Positions 23,083 through 31,863 are shown, counted from the first letter of the stretch. The stretch: DNA of 64,000 bases from Phenylobacterium zucineum HLK1 (GCF_000017265.1 NC_011144.1:2458001-2522000), one strand, 5' to 3'. Notes: generated by a model not told the origin, from the letters alone. A program made the numbers and translations.

Positions 23083-23666
23083 GGCAGCTTGTATCCGAGG
23101 CCGGTCAGAAGGTTCGCGGTCTCGTAGAGCGGCAGGCCGACCACCCCCGAATAGGATCCCTGCAGGTCGATGACGTAGGCGCCCGCCCGGCCCTGGATCG
23201 CGTAGCCGCCCGCCTTGCCGAGCCCCTCGCCCGACCGGATGTAGGCGGCGATCTCGGCCGGCGAGAGTCGCTTGAAACGGACACGGCTCTCCACCAGCCG
23301 GCTCACGGCCCGTCCGTCGGGGGCCGCCACGGCGATACCGGTGAGCACCCGGTGCGCGCGCCCGGACAGCAGCGCAAGGCACTCGGCCTCTTCGGCTTCG
23401 TCTTCCACCTTGGGCAACACGCGGCGGCCGACCGCCACGACCGTGTCGGCGGCCAGGACATGGGCGCCCGGATGCCGGGCGGCCACGCGCGCAGCCTTCT
23501 CGGCCGCGAGCCGCGCAGCGAGATGGCGCGGGAGTTCCTTGGGTCGGGGGGATTCGTCCAGCTCGGCGGCGTCTATGGCGTCTGGCTCCACGCCGATCTG
23601 GCGCAGGAGATCAAGCCGCCTAGGGCTTGCGGAAGCCAGGACGAGGCGCTGCGGCGTCGGCGGCAA
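23079..23666 (-). CDS. maf: Maf-like nucleotide pyrophosphatase, 195 aa
   Basis: N-terminal SASPRRLDLLRQIGVEPDAI is the Maf signature. AADTVVAVGRRVLPKVEDEA and SGRAHRVLTGIAVAAPDGRA, then the GYAIQGRAG and GSYSGVVGLPLYET motifs, complete the fold. The family hydrolyses dTTP/UTP or modified nucleotides. The start is TTG 23666 with AGGGA upstream; no ATG or GTG is available. It lies 20 nt after infA and overlaps the RNase gene. Confidence 0.9.
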   Translation of the reverse strand: MPPTPQRLVLASASPRRLDLLRQIGVEPDAIDAAELDESPRPKELPRHLAARLAAEKAARVAARHPGAHVLAADTVVAVGRRVLPKVEDEAEEAECLALLSGRAHRVLTGIAVAAPDGRAVSRLVESRVRFKRLSPAEIAAYIRSGEGLGKAGGYAIQGRAGAYVIDLQGSYSGVVGLPLYETANLLTGLGYKLP

Positions 23667-23686
23667 GGCGTCGTCCCTGGCCTGGC

Positions 23687-23905
23687 TCAGCGGACGCGGA
23701 AGGTGATACGGCCCTTGGTCAGGTCGTACGGCGTCATCTCCACCAGCACCTTGTCTCCGGCCGAGACCCGGATGCGGTTCTTGCGCATCTTGCCGGCGGT
23801 GTGGGCGATGATCTCGTGGTCGTTCTCGAGCTTCACGCGGAACGTCGCGTTGGGCAGCACTTCACTGACGACGCCCGGAAACTCGAGCAGCTCTTCCTTG
23901 GCCAT
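23687..23905 (-). CDS. infA: Translation initiation factor IF-1, 72 aa
   Basis: [69 protein letters not shown]: a full-length, canonical S1-fold IF-1. It blocks the A site and assists IF-2/IF-3 at the 30S subunit. It sits between the phosphatase gene and maf. Confidence 0.97.
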   Translation of the reverse strand: MAKEELLEFPGVVSEVLPNATFRVKLENDHEIIAHTAGKMRKNRIRVSAGDKVLVEMTPYDLTKGRITFRVR

Positions 23906-24013
23906 GCAGGCTCCTGATCGAGATAAAACGACGGCTCGCGCCTCGGGGCCGCGAGCCGGATTCTCCACAGCGAATATAACGCATCCGAAGGCGGCAGGTC
24001 GATGGTTCTGAGT

Positions 24014-24472
24014 TCAACGCCGGAACCGCTCGGCGATTCGCGCGGCCAGCGCATCCCGGACCTGGCGATAGGCCTCCAGCCGGCTCTCGCGGGAGCCCTC
24101 GGCCAGGGTGGGGTCGAACGTGGGCCAGTACTCGATCTCGGAGGCCCGCCCCCGCGCCATCTCGACCGCCCGGTGTTGCGCCTCCGGCGTCAGGGAGATG
24201 ACGAGATCGAACGAGTCGTCGTCGAGCTCGTCGAAGGTCTTGGCGCGATGCTCCGCCAGGTCCAGGCCCACCTCGCGCATCACCTCGGCCGCCAGGGGAT
24301 CGACCCCGCCGTCGTCCTCGTTCCCGGGGGGCCTCAGCCCGCAGCTGTCGACGAAGACCCTGTCGCCCAGCAGGCGCTTGAGCAGCGCCTCGGCCATGGG
24401 CGAACGGACCCGATTGAGATTGCAGGCGAAGAGGACCGCATCGGGCAGCCGCGCCTCCGGATCGGACGTCAT
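24014..24472 (-). CDS. Low-molecular-weight protein tyrosine phosphatase family, 152 aa
   Basis: The P-loop FACNLNRVRSPMAEAL gives the CX5RS active site (Cys about residue 17), and YWPTFDPTL supplies the general-acid Asp. The fold resembles LMW-PTP/arsenate reductase. The order UPF0262 - phosphatase - infA is conserved in alphaproteobacteria. The ATG at 24472 was chosen; a TTG at 24493 would overlap the upstream gene. Substrate unknown. Confidence 0.85.
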   Translation of the reverse strand: MTSDPEARLPDAVLFACNLNRVRSPMAEALLKRLLGDRVFVDSCGLRPPGNEDDGGVDPLAAEVMREVGLDLAEHRAKTFDELDDDSFDLVISLTPEAQHRAVEMARGRASEIEYWPTFDPTLAEGSRESRLEAYRQVRDALAARIAERFRR

Positions 24473-24480
24473 CGGGCCGG

Positions 24481-24960
24481 TCAACCCCGCCAATGCAGCG
24501 CGCAGATCAGCGTGAACAGCCGCCGCGCCGTGTCGAGATCGGTCTCGATCTTGCCCTTGAGCCGGGTCTGCAGCAGTTCCGAGGCCTCGTTGTGGAGACC
24601 CCGCCGGCCCATGTCCAAGGCCTCGATCTGCGCGGGCGTAGAGTTGCGGATCGCCTGGTAGTAGCTCTCGCAGATCATGAAGTAGTCGCGGATCAGCCCG
24701 CGGAACGGCGACAGCGACAGGATGTGCCGCCGCTCGTAGCCGGGGCCCCTGACGTCCAGCACCAGCCGGTTCTCCACCAGCCCCATGCGCAGGTCGTACG
24801 GACCGTGCTCCGCGCCCTCGGGCGCGAAGTAGTTGTCCTCCAGTAGGTCGAAGATCGCGATCTGGCGCTCCTGCTCCTGGTCGCGCGAGACCGCAGCGAG
24901 CGACTCCTCGTCGAGCTCGACACTCTGCAATCGGTGTTTCTGTCGCGCGTCGTCGGCCAT
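24481..24960 (-). CDS. UPF0262 family protein, 159 aa
   Basis: [60 protein letters not shown] and [20 protein letters not shown], then [20 protein letters not shown], are the conserved blocks of this alphaproteobacteria-specific family of unknown function. It is soluble, without signal or membrane segment. It stands next to the phosphatase gene in the conserved cluster. Confidence 0.88.
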   Translation of the reverse strand: MADDARQKHRLQSVELDEESLAAVSRDQEQERQIAIFDLLEDNYFAPEGAEHGPYDLRMGLVENRLVLDVRGPGYERRHILSLSPFRGLIRDYFMICESYYQAIRNSTPAQIEALDMGRRGLHNEASELLQTRLKGKIETDLDTARRLFTLICALHWRG

Positions 24961-25054
24961 GTCGTCCGGGGCGGAGGATGCGCGTCGAGCTTTATTGCAA
25001 ACGAGGGGGCGCCGTCATCCCGCACCTGCGAGGGTAAAGGCCAGATACGAAAAA

Positions 25055-25080
25055 ACGCCCGGCGCGGGAGCGCCGGGCGT
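25055..25080 (-). terminator. Rho-independent terminator of the SH3-domain gene
   Basis: ACGCCCGGCGC (25055-25065), loop GGGA, GCGCCGGGCGT (25070-25080). On the minus strand the stem is followed by TTTTTCG. Confidence 0.88.
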
Positions 25081-25101
25081 CGCTTGTCTCTAGTCGGTGG
25101 C

Positions 25102-25680
25102 TCAGTAGCCGTAGGCGTACCGGCGACCCTCGGGCCGGACGAAGTCGTTGCGGACGTAGCCCACGCCGACGCCGTCATGGCCCACCAGAATCCAGTCCGT
25201 TCCGCGAACCTCGGCCAGCGCCTCGAACCGCTCGCCGGCCCGCAGGCGGCCCACCCGCGCCGAACCGGTCGTGGGCGCAGCCCGCAGGTTCACGCCCGTG
25301 GTCGCCACGAACGTCCCGCCGATCTTGCTGTAGCGGGCAGGCGCGATGTCCGACGAGAGGCGGTAGCCGTCCCGCTTGTAGGTCGAGCCGTAGCGGGCTT
25401 CGACCCGGTCCTTCTGCAGTTCGCATCCGATCGCCGAGCCGGCGGCTGCGCCGGCGCCCGCGCCGACCACCGTCTCGAGACCGGGCTGGCGGCCGCCCAC
25501 CTTGTTGCCGATGAGGCCGCCGACGACGGCGCCGAGCACGGCCCCGACCTCCTGCTTTCCGCCCGGAGCCGAGCAGCCGGTCACGCCGGCGTTGGCGCTC
25601 GTCGCGCCGCCGAAGGCCAGGGCGCCGGCGAGCATCGCAGCGGCCATGCCGCCGCCGAAGGTCTTGGTCGAATTGCGCAT
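25102..25680 (-). CDS. Exported glycine-zipper / bacterial SH3-domain protein, 192 aa
   Basis: The signal peptide MRNSTKTFGGGMAAAMLAGA ends near ATSANAG. A glycine-zipper 2TM segment follows (VGAVLGAVVGGLIGNKVGGR, VVGAGAGAAAGSAIGCELQK), then an SH3b domain (TGVNLRAAPTTGSARVGRLR, WILVGHDGVGVGYVRNDFVR). Probably an envelope or outer-membrane protein. The ATG at 25680 is preferred over the ATG at 25686 because GGAG stands 6 nt before the former but only 2 nt before the latter. It lies between hisD and UPF0262 but has its own terminator. Confidence 0.8.
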   Translation of the reverse strand: MRNSTKTFGGGMAAAMLAGALAFGGATSANAGVTGCSAPGGKQEVGAVLGAVVGGLIGNKVGGRQPGLETVVGAGAGAAAGSAIGCELQKDRVEARYGSTYKRDGYRLSSDIAPARYSKIGGTFVATTGVNLRAAPTTGSARVGRLRAGERFEALAEVRGTDWILVGHDGVGVGYVRNDFVRPEGRRYAYGY

Positions 25681-25787
25681 GGTCATCTCCGTCCTTCGCG
25701 TGATCCGATTTCGCGACGGTAGGGAGCTTGGCCTGAACGGGTCCGGAGCCCGTTCGACAGGAATTGTTCAGCTTTCCGAACGGGCGT

Positions 25788-27077
25788 TCAGCCGCCCGGC
25801 GGCTCCAGGCGGATGGAGGCGGACCGGGCATGGGCCGGCAGCCCCTCGGCCTCGGCCAGGGCGATGGTGGCGGGCGCGAGGGCGGCGAAGGCCGCGGGGT
25901 CGCACTTCACGAACGAGGTGCGCTTGAGGAAGTCGAAGAGGGAAAGGCCAGAGGAAAACCGCGCCGCCCGGCTGGTCGGCAGGACGTGGTTCGATCCGGC
26001 GACATAGTCGCCCACGGCCTCCGGCGCATGCCGGCCGAGGAAGATCGCCCCGGCGTGCCGGACGCGATCGGCCAGCCGCTCGGGCGCCTCCACGGCGAAC
26101 TCCACGTGTTCGGGGGCGATGAAATCGACCAGGCCCGGAGCCTCGTCCAGCGGCGCCATGACGATCGCGCCGTGATCGCGCCACGAGGCGGCGGCGTCCT
26201 CGCCGGTGGCGAGGGTCGCGAGTTGCGCCTCGACCGCCCTGACCACCCGCTCGGCGAAGGCGGCGTCGTCGGTGATCAGGATGGATTGGGCGGCGGGGTC
26301 GTGTTCGGCCTGGGACAGCAGGTCGGCTGCGATCCAGTCCGGGTCGTTCGCACCGTCCGCGACGACGACGATTTCGGAAGGGCCGGCGAGCGCGTCGATG
26401 CCCACGACGCCGTAGACCCGCCGCTTGGCCGCGGTCACGAAGGCGTTGCCGGGCCCGACGATCTTATCGACCGGCCGGATGGGGCCCGCGCCATAGGCCA
26501 GCGCCGCCACGGCCTGGGCGCCGCCCACCCGCCAGATCTCGGTCACGCCGGCGGCCTGCGCCGCGGCGAGCACCGCAGGCTGCAGCCGGCCGGGCGGCGT
26601 CACCATGGCGATCCGGCCGACGCCGGCCGCAGCCGCCGGGACGGCGTTCATCAGCACGGTCGAGGGATAGGCCGCCCTCCCCCCGGGGACATAGATCCCT
26701 ACGGCGTCGAGCGGCGTCCAACGCCAGCCGAGCTCCACGCCCGCCTCGTCGGTGAACCGCTGGTCCGCCGGTCGCTGCCGCTCGTGATAGGCGCGGATTC
26801 GGGCCGCAGCGAAGGCGATCGCCTCGCGAACCTCCGCAGGACATGCCGCCGCGCCTTCGGCGATCTCGGCCGCCGAGACGCGTATGGTTTCCTCGGTGAC
26901 GTCGACGCGGTCGAAGTCGCGCGTGAAACGCAGTAGGGCGTCCAGCCCCTCGCTCCGCACGGCCGCCAGCACGTCCCTTACGACCGCGTCCACGTCCTCG
27001 GGCGTATCGCGGCGCTCGGCGACGAACGCGGCGAAAGCCTCTTGGAAGCCCGGGTCTGTGAAGGCGAAACGGCGCAT
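25788..27077 (-). CDS. hisD: Histidinol dehydrogenase, 429 aa
   Basis: Zinc-dependent last enzyme of histidine biosynthesis (L-histidinol to L-histidine, two NAD steps). Visible motifs: DAVGIYVPGGRAAYPSTVLM, DKIVGPGNAFVTAAKRRVYG, DALAGPSEIVVVADG, LLSQAEHDPAAQSILITDD and FIAPEHVEF with the catalytic Glu/His, then GSNHVLPTSRAARFSSGLSL. Length is normal. The ATG at 27077 follows the DUF2948 gene by 43 nt, the usual alphaproteobacterial order. Confidence 0.96.
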   Translation of the reverse strand: MRRFAFTDPGFQEAFAAFVAERRDTPEDVDAVVRDVLAAVRSEGLDALLRFTRDFDRVDVTEETIRVSAAEIAEGAAACPAEVREAIAFAAARIRAYHERQRPADQRFTDEAGVELGWRWTPLDAVGIYVPGGRAAYPSTVLMNAVPAAAAGVGRIAMVTPPGRLQPAVLAAAQAAGVTEIWRVGGAQAVAALAYGAGPIRPVDKIVGPGNAFVTAAKRRVYGVVGIDALAGPSEIVVVADGANDPDWIAADLLSQAEHDPAAQSILITDDAAFAERVVRAVEAQLATLATGEDAAASWRDHGAIVMAPLDEAPGLVDFIAPEHVEFAVEAPERLADRVRHAGAIFLGRHAPEAVGDYVAGSNHVLPTSRAARFSSGLSLFDFLKRTSFVKCDPAAFAALAPATIALAEAEGLPAHARSASIRLEPPGG

Positions 27078-27120
27078 GGCGCGCCTCTTTAACGGCGCGA
27101 GCGGCGGAACGCTACGCCGC

Positions 27121-27546
27121 TTAGGATTCGTGCGCGGGCGTGCGCGGCGTGGGCCAGGGCTGCGAGACGTCCGCCAGCACGGCGTCCACACACTCCACTT
27201 CGGCCCTGAGGTCGCCGCCCCCGGCGAAGCTGAGCATGACGATCCCGCCCGGCTCCTCGCCCGGCTCGAAGGTCAGGGCCAGGAGTTCGATCACGGCGTC
27301 CGGCCTGTCGCGACGGACGTTGCGCGCCTGCACCTTCAGCACGCCGCCCAACTGCAGGGCCGAGCGGACCCGCTGCCGGGTCCCCGCCTCCCAGCGGAAC
27401 CGGTTGAAGGCGACGGTCAGCTGGCGCGCCCTGGGCTCGTAGCGGATGTCCCCAACCTTCCCGACCGCGTCTTGGAGCGCGGCGGACAGCACCGCCAGAT
27501 CGTCGGCGTCCTGCGCCAGAAGTCTCAGGGGGCCGGTCTCGCCCAT
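27121..27546 (-). CDS. DUF2948 family protein, 141 aa
   Basis: LRLLAQDADDLAVLSAALQD, AVGKVGDIRYEPRARQLTVA, FNRFRWEA, RVRSALQLGGVLKVQARNVR: conserved blocks of a small alphaproteobacterial family without known function. It lies 5 nt after murA and directly before hisD, matching the conserved murA-DUF2948-hisD order. Soluble, no signal. Co-transcription with murA is near certain. Confidence 0.9.
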   Translation of the reverse strand: MGETGPLRLLAQDADDLAVLSAALQDAVGKVGDIRYEPRARQLTVAFNRFRWEAGTRQRVRSALQLGGVLKVQARNVRRDRPDAVIELLALTFEPGEEPGGIVMLSFAGGGDLRAEVECVDAVLADVSQPWPTPRTPAHES

Positions 27547-27551
27547 GCGTC

Positions 27552-28844
27552 TCAGTCCTCCTCGCCCGTTCCGTCGCCCTTGATGCGGCGGATCTGCGCC
27601 CCGCACGCGCCAAGCTTCTCTTCCAGGCGCTCGAAACCGCGGTCGAGGTGGTAAACGCGGTTGACGACCGTTTCGCCTCGGGCCGCAAGGCCGGCGATCA
27701 CCAGGCTCACCGACGCGCGCAGGTCCGTGGCCATCACCTGGGCGCCTTCGAGAGCCTCGACGCCCCGCACGCGCGCCTCGCCGCCATGGACGGTGATGTC
27801 GGCGCCGAGCCGTCGCAGCTCGGGCGCATGCATGAACCGGTTCTCGAAGATGGTCTCCTTGATGACGCTTTCGCCTTCGGCCAGCGTCATCAGCGCCATG
27901 AACTGCGCCTGCAAGTCCGTGGCGAAGCCCGGATAGGGATCGGTCTCCACGTCCACGGCCTTCAGCCGTCCGCCGTTCCGCTTCACGGTCAGCCCGTCGT
28001 TGTGGGCCGTCACCTCGACGCCGGCCTCGACCATCTTGTCGACCAGCGCCTGAATGAAGTCGCTCCGGGTGCGGGTCAGGCGCACCTCGCCGCCGGCCAT
28101 CGCCGCCGCCAGCGCATAGGTGCCGGTCTCGATTCGGTCGGCGAGCACCGCGTGCGTCGCTCCCGACAACCGCGCGACGCCTTCGATCTGGATCACCGAG
28201 GTGCCCGCGCCGGAAACCTTGGCCCCCATCTTGTTGAGGCAGTCGGCGAGATCCTCGATCTCGGGCTCGCACGCCGCGTTGCGGATCTCGGTATCGCCTT
28301 TAGCCAGCACCGCCGCGAGCAGTGTGTGCTCCGTGGCGCCCACGGATACGAAGGGAAACTCGATCTCGGCGCCCCTAAGCCCGCGGGGGGCCTGGGCGTA
28401 GACATAGCCTTCGTGCAGGTCGATCCGAGCGCCGAGCGCCTCGAGCGCCTGCAAGTGCAGATCCACCGGCCGCGCGCCGATCGTGCATCCGCCGGGTAGC
28501 GACACCTTGGCCTGCCCCGAGCGCGCCAAAAGCGGCCCCAGCACGTTGAACGAGGCCCGCATCTGGCGGACCAGGTCGTAGGGCGCGAACCCACTGACGA
28601 TCTCGCGGGTCGTGAGCAGGGTCTCGGATCCCTCCGGCCCGTCGGACTCCACGACCTCGGCGCCGAGCCTCTGCAGCAGCTTGCCCAGAAACCGCGTGTC
28701 GGCGAGCCTCGGCATGTTGGTCAGCCGCAGCGGCTCCTCGGTGAGGAGACTCGCCGCCATCAGCTTGATCGCGGAGTTCTTGGCGCCGCTGATCGGGATC
28801 TCCCCCTTCAGCCGCGCGCCGCCGACAATGGCGATGCGGTCCAA
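27552..28844 (-). CDS. murA: UDP-N-acetylglucosamine 1-carboxyvinyltransferase, 430 aa
   Basis: First committed step of peptidoglycan synthesis. Motifs: [21 protein letters not shown]-terminal substrate loop, [20 protein letters not shown] with the catalytic fosfomycin-sensitive Cys, and [52 protein letters not shown]. The start is TTG 28844, six nt after AGGA; the in-frame TTG at 28850 is only one nt from that ribosome-binding site. This gives the usual N-terminus MDRIAI. Confidence 0.96.
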   Translation of the reverse strand: MDRIAIVGGARLKGEIPISGAKNSAIKLMAASLLTEEPLRLTNMPRLADTRFLGKLLQRLGAEVVESDGPEGSETLLTTREIVSGFAPYDLVRQMRASFNVLGPLLARSGQAKVSLPGGCTIGARPVDLHLQALEALGARIDLHEGYVYAQAPRGLRGAEIEFPFVSVGATEHTLLAAVLAKGDTEIRNAACEPEIEDLADCLNKMGAKVSGAGTSVIQIEGVARLSGATHAVLADRIETGTYALAAAMAGGEVRLTRTRSDFIQALVDKMVEAGVEVTAHNDGLTVKRNGGRLKAVDVETDPYPGFATDLQAQFMALMTLAEGESVIKETIFENRFMHAPELRRLGADITVHGGEARVRGVEALEGAQVMATDLRASVSLVIAGLAARGETVVNRVYHLDRGFERLEEKLGACGAQIRRIKGDGTGEED

Positions 28845-28932
28845 TCGCAATCCTTTGCAGCACGTGGGGCCGCGCGGAGCCGCGGACGCCTTTCGCGATA
28901 TCTAACGTGCGCGCCGGCTGGCGCAATGGCCG

Positions 28933-29079
28933 TCAGTCGACGTCCGGTGCGGGCGGGTCAGCGGGTTTGGGCGCGCGGGCCGGCGCCTTCCGGCGGCGCA
29001 GATTCGCCCGCAGCGCCGCGGCAAGCTTCGCCTCCTTGGGGTCGGCCGGGGCCGTCCGTCCCTTGTCGTTGCGATCCAT
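28933..29079 (-). CDS. Small basic hypothetical protein, 48 aa
   Basis: The core AKLAAALRANLRRRKAPARA is a pattern seen in small conserved alphaproteobacterial proteins of unknown function located near murA. It is strongly basic with a proline-rich tail. The ATG at 29079 is used; a GTG at 29142 would give 69 residues. No clear ribosome-binding site distinguishes them. Confidence 0.55.
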   Translation of the reverse strand: MDRNDKGRTAPADPKEAKLAAALRANLRRRKAPARAPKPADPPAPDVD

Positions 29080-29176
29080 GCGCCACGGGTGCGGCGAGGC
29101 GTCCCGTCCGTCAAGCGGCTTGGCTTTCGATTGGGGCTTCACGAGCCGCGCTTCGCCCGCTATAGCGCCCGCCTTC

Positions 29177-29251
<75 letters not shown>

Positions 29252-29283
29252 CGTCTCCCCGGCCCTTGAGGGTCGGGGAGACG
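29252..29283 (+). terminator. Hairpin directly after tRNA-Thr
   Basis: CGTCTCCCCG pairs with CGGGGAGACG around a partly paired loop. It starts at the nucleotide after CCA. No long U-tract. Confidence 0.7.
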
Positions 29284-29345
29284 CCAACTCCCCCGTTAAA
29301 TCGATTTCACTCGCCTCATCCGCACACCCATGGCTCGGTGTGGCG

Positions 29346-30473
29346 ATGAGTCTTTCCCGTCTCACATCGGCGGCGATCTTCATCGCCCTCCTGGCTGGCC
29401 GGGCGCACGCACTGGAGCAGCCGGCGAACGACGCGGGTCCTGCGGGGTACCGTCAGGAGCTGACGGCCGTCGCCGACGGCGTCTGGGTGCTGGCCCAGCC
29501 ACGCTTCCTCGTGCAGCCGGCCGGCAATGTGACGATCGTGGAGCAGGCCGACGGCGTGGTCTTAGTGGACGCCGGCGGATCGCCCGGCGCGGCCCGCCGG
29601 CTCGTGGCGGAAATCCGCCGCCTTACGCCAAAGCCGGTCAAGGCGGTGATCATCACCCATTGGCATGGCGACCACCCACAGGGCCTGGAGGTCATCCTCT
29701 CCGCCTGGCCGCAGGCGCGGACGATCTCGACGGCCGCGACTCGCGCCCACCTTTCCGATCCCAAGACGATGAACACGCCTGGCGCGCCCGACGCCAAGGC
29801 CGACGCCGACCTTCGTGAGCGAACCGACGGCTTCGCCGCCTACTGCCTGGACATGGCCGCCAAGGCCAAGACGCTTGAGGAGAAGGCCGGCTGGGAGGAG
29901 AGCGCCGCGCTTTTCGGGGCCTATGCCGATGATATGGCCGGCGCTGTCACGATCGCTCCGGCGGAAGGCTTCATTGACCGGCTCGTCATCCCGGATTCCG
30001 AGCGACCAGTGGAAGTGCGCTTCCTGGGCCGTGCGAACACTGACGGCGACGCCGTGGCCTGGCTTCCACGCCAGGGGGTCCTCGTCGCCGGCGACGTAGT
30101 GGTGGCCCCGATACCGTTCGGCTTCGGCAGCTACCCGGGAGATTGGCTTCAAGTCCTGCGCCAAGTCCGCGACCTGTCCTTCCGGGTGCTCGTCCCCGGA
30201 CACGGGCCGCCGCAGCGGGACAGAGCCTACATCGACCGTCTCGCGGCGGCGATCGAGGACATCCGCGCGCAGGTCGCGCCTCTCGCTGCCGAGGGACTCA
30301 GCCTGGAAGATGCGCGGCGGCGGCTGGACCTCTCGGCCCAGACGCACAGCTTCGCCGGGGACGATCCGTGGCTGCGCCGCTGGTTCGAAGCCTACTGGAT
30401 CACACCCATCGTCGCCTCGGCCTATAGGGAGGCCAGAGGCGAGCCGATCGCACAGAGCCTCAAGGGCGAGTAG
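29346..30473 (+). CDS. Exported metallo-beta-lactamase-fold hydrolase, 375 aa
   Basis: Signal peptide (MSLSRLTSAAIFIALLAGRA-HA). MBL fold with NVTIVEQADGVVLVDAGGSP, the zinc motif ITHWHGDHPQGLE (HxHxDH), GRANTDGDAVAWLPRQGVLV, AGDVVVAPIPFGFGSYPGDW and VPGHGPPQ. In the third zinc position the usual His of 'G..HT.GD' is Asn (GRANTDGD), a variant I have seen in other members of this periplasmic group. It is probably not a true beta-lactamase; substrate unknown. The ATG at 29346 is used, with GTG 29340 as alternative. The gene stands alone after tRNA-Thr. Confidence 0.78.
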   Translation: MSLSRLTSAAIFIALLAGRAHALEQPANDAGPAGYRQELTAVADGVWVLAQPRFLVQPAGNVTIVEQADGVVLVDAGGSPGAARRLVAEIRRLTPKPVKAVIITHWHGDHPQGLEVILSAWPQARTISTAATRAHLSDPKTMNTPGAPDAKADADLRERTDGFAAYCLDMAAKAKTLEEKAGWEESAALFGAYADDMAGAVTIAPAEGFIDRLVIPDSERPVEVRFLGRANTDGDAVAWLPRQGVLVAGDVVVAPIPFGFGSYPGDWLQVLRQVRDLSFRVLVPGHGPPQRDRAYIDRLAAAIEDIRAQVAPLAAEGLSLEDARRRLDLSAQTHSFAGDDPWLRRWFEAYWITPIVASAYREARGEPIAQSLKGE

Positions 30474-30628
30474 TCCGCGCGACCGTTGTGAACGGGCGCG
30501 AAGACCAGCTCTGACCCGATCAAGGCGACAAGAGCACATACACCTGCGATGGATGCACCCAACGGAGCGCCGCCAGATTCACCCGGAGGAAATTGACGTC
30601 TTCGAGCGAACAGGCGCCTATCCGGCGA

Positions 30629-31174
30629 ATGTCCTTCACCGCATTCAGGGGCGTGCGCTGCATCGCGACCGGCGATTTGGCGCAAGTCTCGCTGGCGATC
30701 GAGGCCGCGGACCCGCACGCCGGCGATCTCCTGCTCTTCGACGATCGCACCGGCCGCGCAGTCGATGTTGACCCGAGGACTGGACGGCCGGCCGCGACTG
30801 ACTCGCCCGATGCTCCGACGCGGCCCAGCCGCGGCCGCCCGAAGCTCGGAGTCGTCGCCCGGGAGGTCACGCTCCTGCCCCGCCATTGGGAGTGGCTCGC
30901 CGGCCAGCCCGGCGGCGCCTCGGCCGCCCTGCGCCGCCTGGTCGAGGACGCCTCCCGGAGCAGCCGCGGCGCCGACCGCGCCCGCGCCGCCCAGGAGGCG
31001 GTCCATCGGGTGATGACGACCCTTGCCGGAGACCTGCCGGGCTACGAGGAGGCCCTGCGCTCGCTCTACGCCCGCGACGATGCGGGATTCGACGCGCTCG
31101 TCGGCGCCTGGCCGGAGGACGTCGCCGCCTATCTCCGGCGTCTTGCGCAGGCCGAGCGACAGGCGCGGACCTAG
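30629..31174 (+). CDS. DUF2239 family protein, 181 aa
   Basis: MSFTAFRGVRCIATGDLAQV, SLAIEAADPHAGDLLLFDDR, RGRPKLGVVAREVTLLPRHW, EWLAGQPGGASAALRRLVED match the two conserved blocks of DUF2239, a proteobacterial family of unknown function. The C-terminal half is helical (GYEEALRSLYARDDAGFDAL). The ATG at 30629 is used because the conserved block begins there; TTG 30593 would add 12 residues. It converges on the spanin pair, overlapping the end of Rz1 by 4 nt. Confidence 0.85.
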   Translation: MSFTAFRGVRCIATGDLAQVSLAIEAADPHAGDLLLFDDRTGRAVDVDPRTGRPAATDSPDAPTRPSRGRPKLGVVAREVTLLPRHWEWLAGQPGGASAALRRLVEDASRSSRGADRARAAQEAVHRVMTTLAGDLPGYEEALRSLYARDDAGFDALVGAWPEDVAAYLRRLAQAERQART

Positions 31175-31458
31175 CGACGGCTCCGCGCCGCCGCCTCCAG
31201 CGCATGCTCGGCCTGGTGCGTCTCGACCGCCAGCCGGCGGGCGGCGTCGCAGGCGACGATCTCGGCCCCGCGACGGGCGAAGCCGACCTCCAGGTCAGCG
31301 AGCGTCGGCGCCTCGGGCAGCCGGTGGAGTTCGCAGGGCCGGGTCGCCTCCGGCGGCATCGCCAACTGGGGCGCAGCCGGCAAGGCCGGGGTTCGCGTCG
31401 CACAGCCGCTCATCGTGAGCGCGCAGGCGAGCAGCGCGCCCGGGATCAAGGGGTTCAT
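31171..31458 (-). CDS. Phage o-spanin (Rz1-like lipoprotein), 95 aa
   Basis: A lipoprotein signal with lipobox near LTMSGC (Cys about 19) is followed by a proline-rich stretch and PTLADLEVGFARRGAEIVAC, DAARRLAVETHQAEH, typical of alphaproteobacterial prophage Rz1-like proteins. It starts inside the Rz gene in a different frame and runs past its end. Rz/Rz1 span the periplasm and fuse inner and outer membranes in the last step of phage lysis. The ATG at 31458 follows GGAGG (31464-31468 region). No holin or endolysin gene is adjacent. Confidence 0.75.
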   Translation of the reverse strand: MNPLIPGALLACALTMSGCATRTPALPAAPQLAMPPEATRPCELHRLPEAPTLADLEVGFARRGAEIVACDAARRLAVETHQAEHALEAAARSRR

Positions 31459-31726
31459 CGGCGTCCTCCGATTGATGGGCGTCTCGGGCGAGCTCGGCCA
31501 CGGCGCGGTCCGCCGCCGTCCGCTGGCGGACCACGATCTCGGCGCGCTGGGCGCTTTCTCGCTCCCCGCGGGTCTCGACTTCAGCGACCGCCGCCGCCGC
31601 ACGGGCGGCGGCGGCCTTGGACCGCTCGCCGGCCGCTCCTTCGATCCGGCCCTTCCAGTAGGCGCCGGTGACAAGGAGGATCAGCAATCCTGCCGCCACT
31701 AGGGCCGCTGTCAGTCGCAAGCTCAT
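31295..31726 (-). CDS. Phage i-spanin (Rz-like), 143 aa
   Basis: N-terminal membrane anchor (MSLRLTAALVAAGLLILLVT) followed by a long Ala/Glu/Arg coiled coil and a C-terminal LCDANPGLAGCAPVGDAAGG segment, as in Rz-type inner-membrane spanins. The Rz1 gene is embedded out of frame in its 3' half, the classic Rz/Rz1 arrangement. The ATG at 31726 overlaps the stop of a 46-codon ORF by ATGA. A LexA-box promoter (31819-31848) lies about 100 bp upstream on the same strand, so SOS-dependent expression is likely. Confidence 0.75.
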   Translation of the reverse strand: MSLRLTAALVAAGLLILLVTGAYWKGRIEGAAGERSKAAAARAAAAVAEVETRGERESAQRAEIVVRQRTAADRAVAELARDAHQSEDADEPLDPGRAARLRAHDERLCDANPGLAGCAPVGDAAGGDPALRTPPAARGADAR

Positions 31727-31863
31727 GGCATAAGTCCTGGGGCGTAGCCTCCGCCGGGCTTCCGCGTCAGCACCTGCCGGCGCAGCCGCGGGTCGAACGA
31801 GATGTGAACCCAAAAACGCGCGGGAATGTCAAGAACAAAATGCGAACAAACGTCCAGCCTCAT
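31723..31863 (-). CDS. Possible 46-aa leader ORF between blaI-like gene and Rz
   Basis: Overlaps the blaI-like stop and the Rz start by ATGA at both ends. It begins MRLDVCSHFVLDIP and its last part is RRQVLTRKPGGGYAPGLMP. Its first third is the LexA-box promoter itself, so the ATG-initiated product is doubtful. A shorter product, or simply an untranslated leader with chance overlaps, is equally possible. Confidence 0.3.
   Translation of the reverse strand: MRLDVCSHFVLDIPARFWVHISFDPRLRRQVLTRKPGGGYAPGLMP
31819..31848 (-). promoter_or_regulatory. LexA-box promoter, copy 1 (spanins)
   Basis: Reading leftward: GTTC-GCATTTT-GTTC (31847-31833), the alphaproteobacterial SOS box, followed without gap by TTGACA as a -35 element. 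The 30-bp block is identical to 56498-56527. Confidence 0.75.

Noticed and set aside
24014..24054. Frames overlapping the phosphatase and infA genes on the plus strand (23272-24661)
   Set aside because: They are antisense shadows of maf, infA and phosphatase genes with no motif support.
29346..30473. Annotation of the metallo-beta-lactamase-fold protein as an antibiotic-resistance enzyme
   Set aside because: The third zinc histidine is Asn (GRANTDGD) and the sequence follows the periplasmic hydrolase group, not B1-B3 enzymes.
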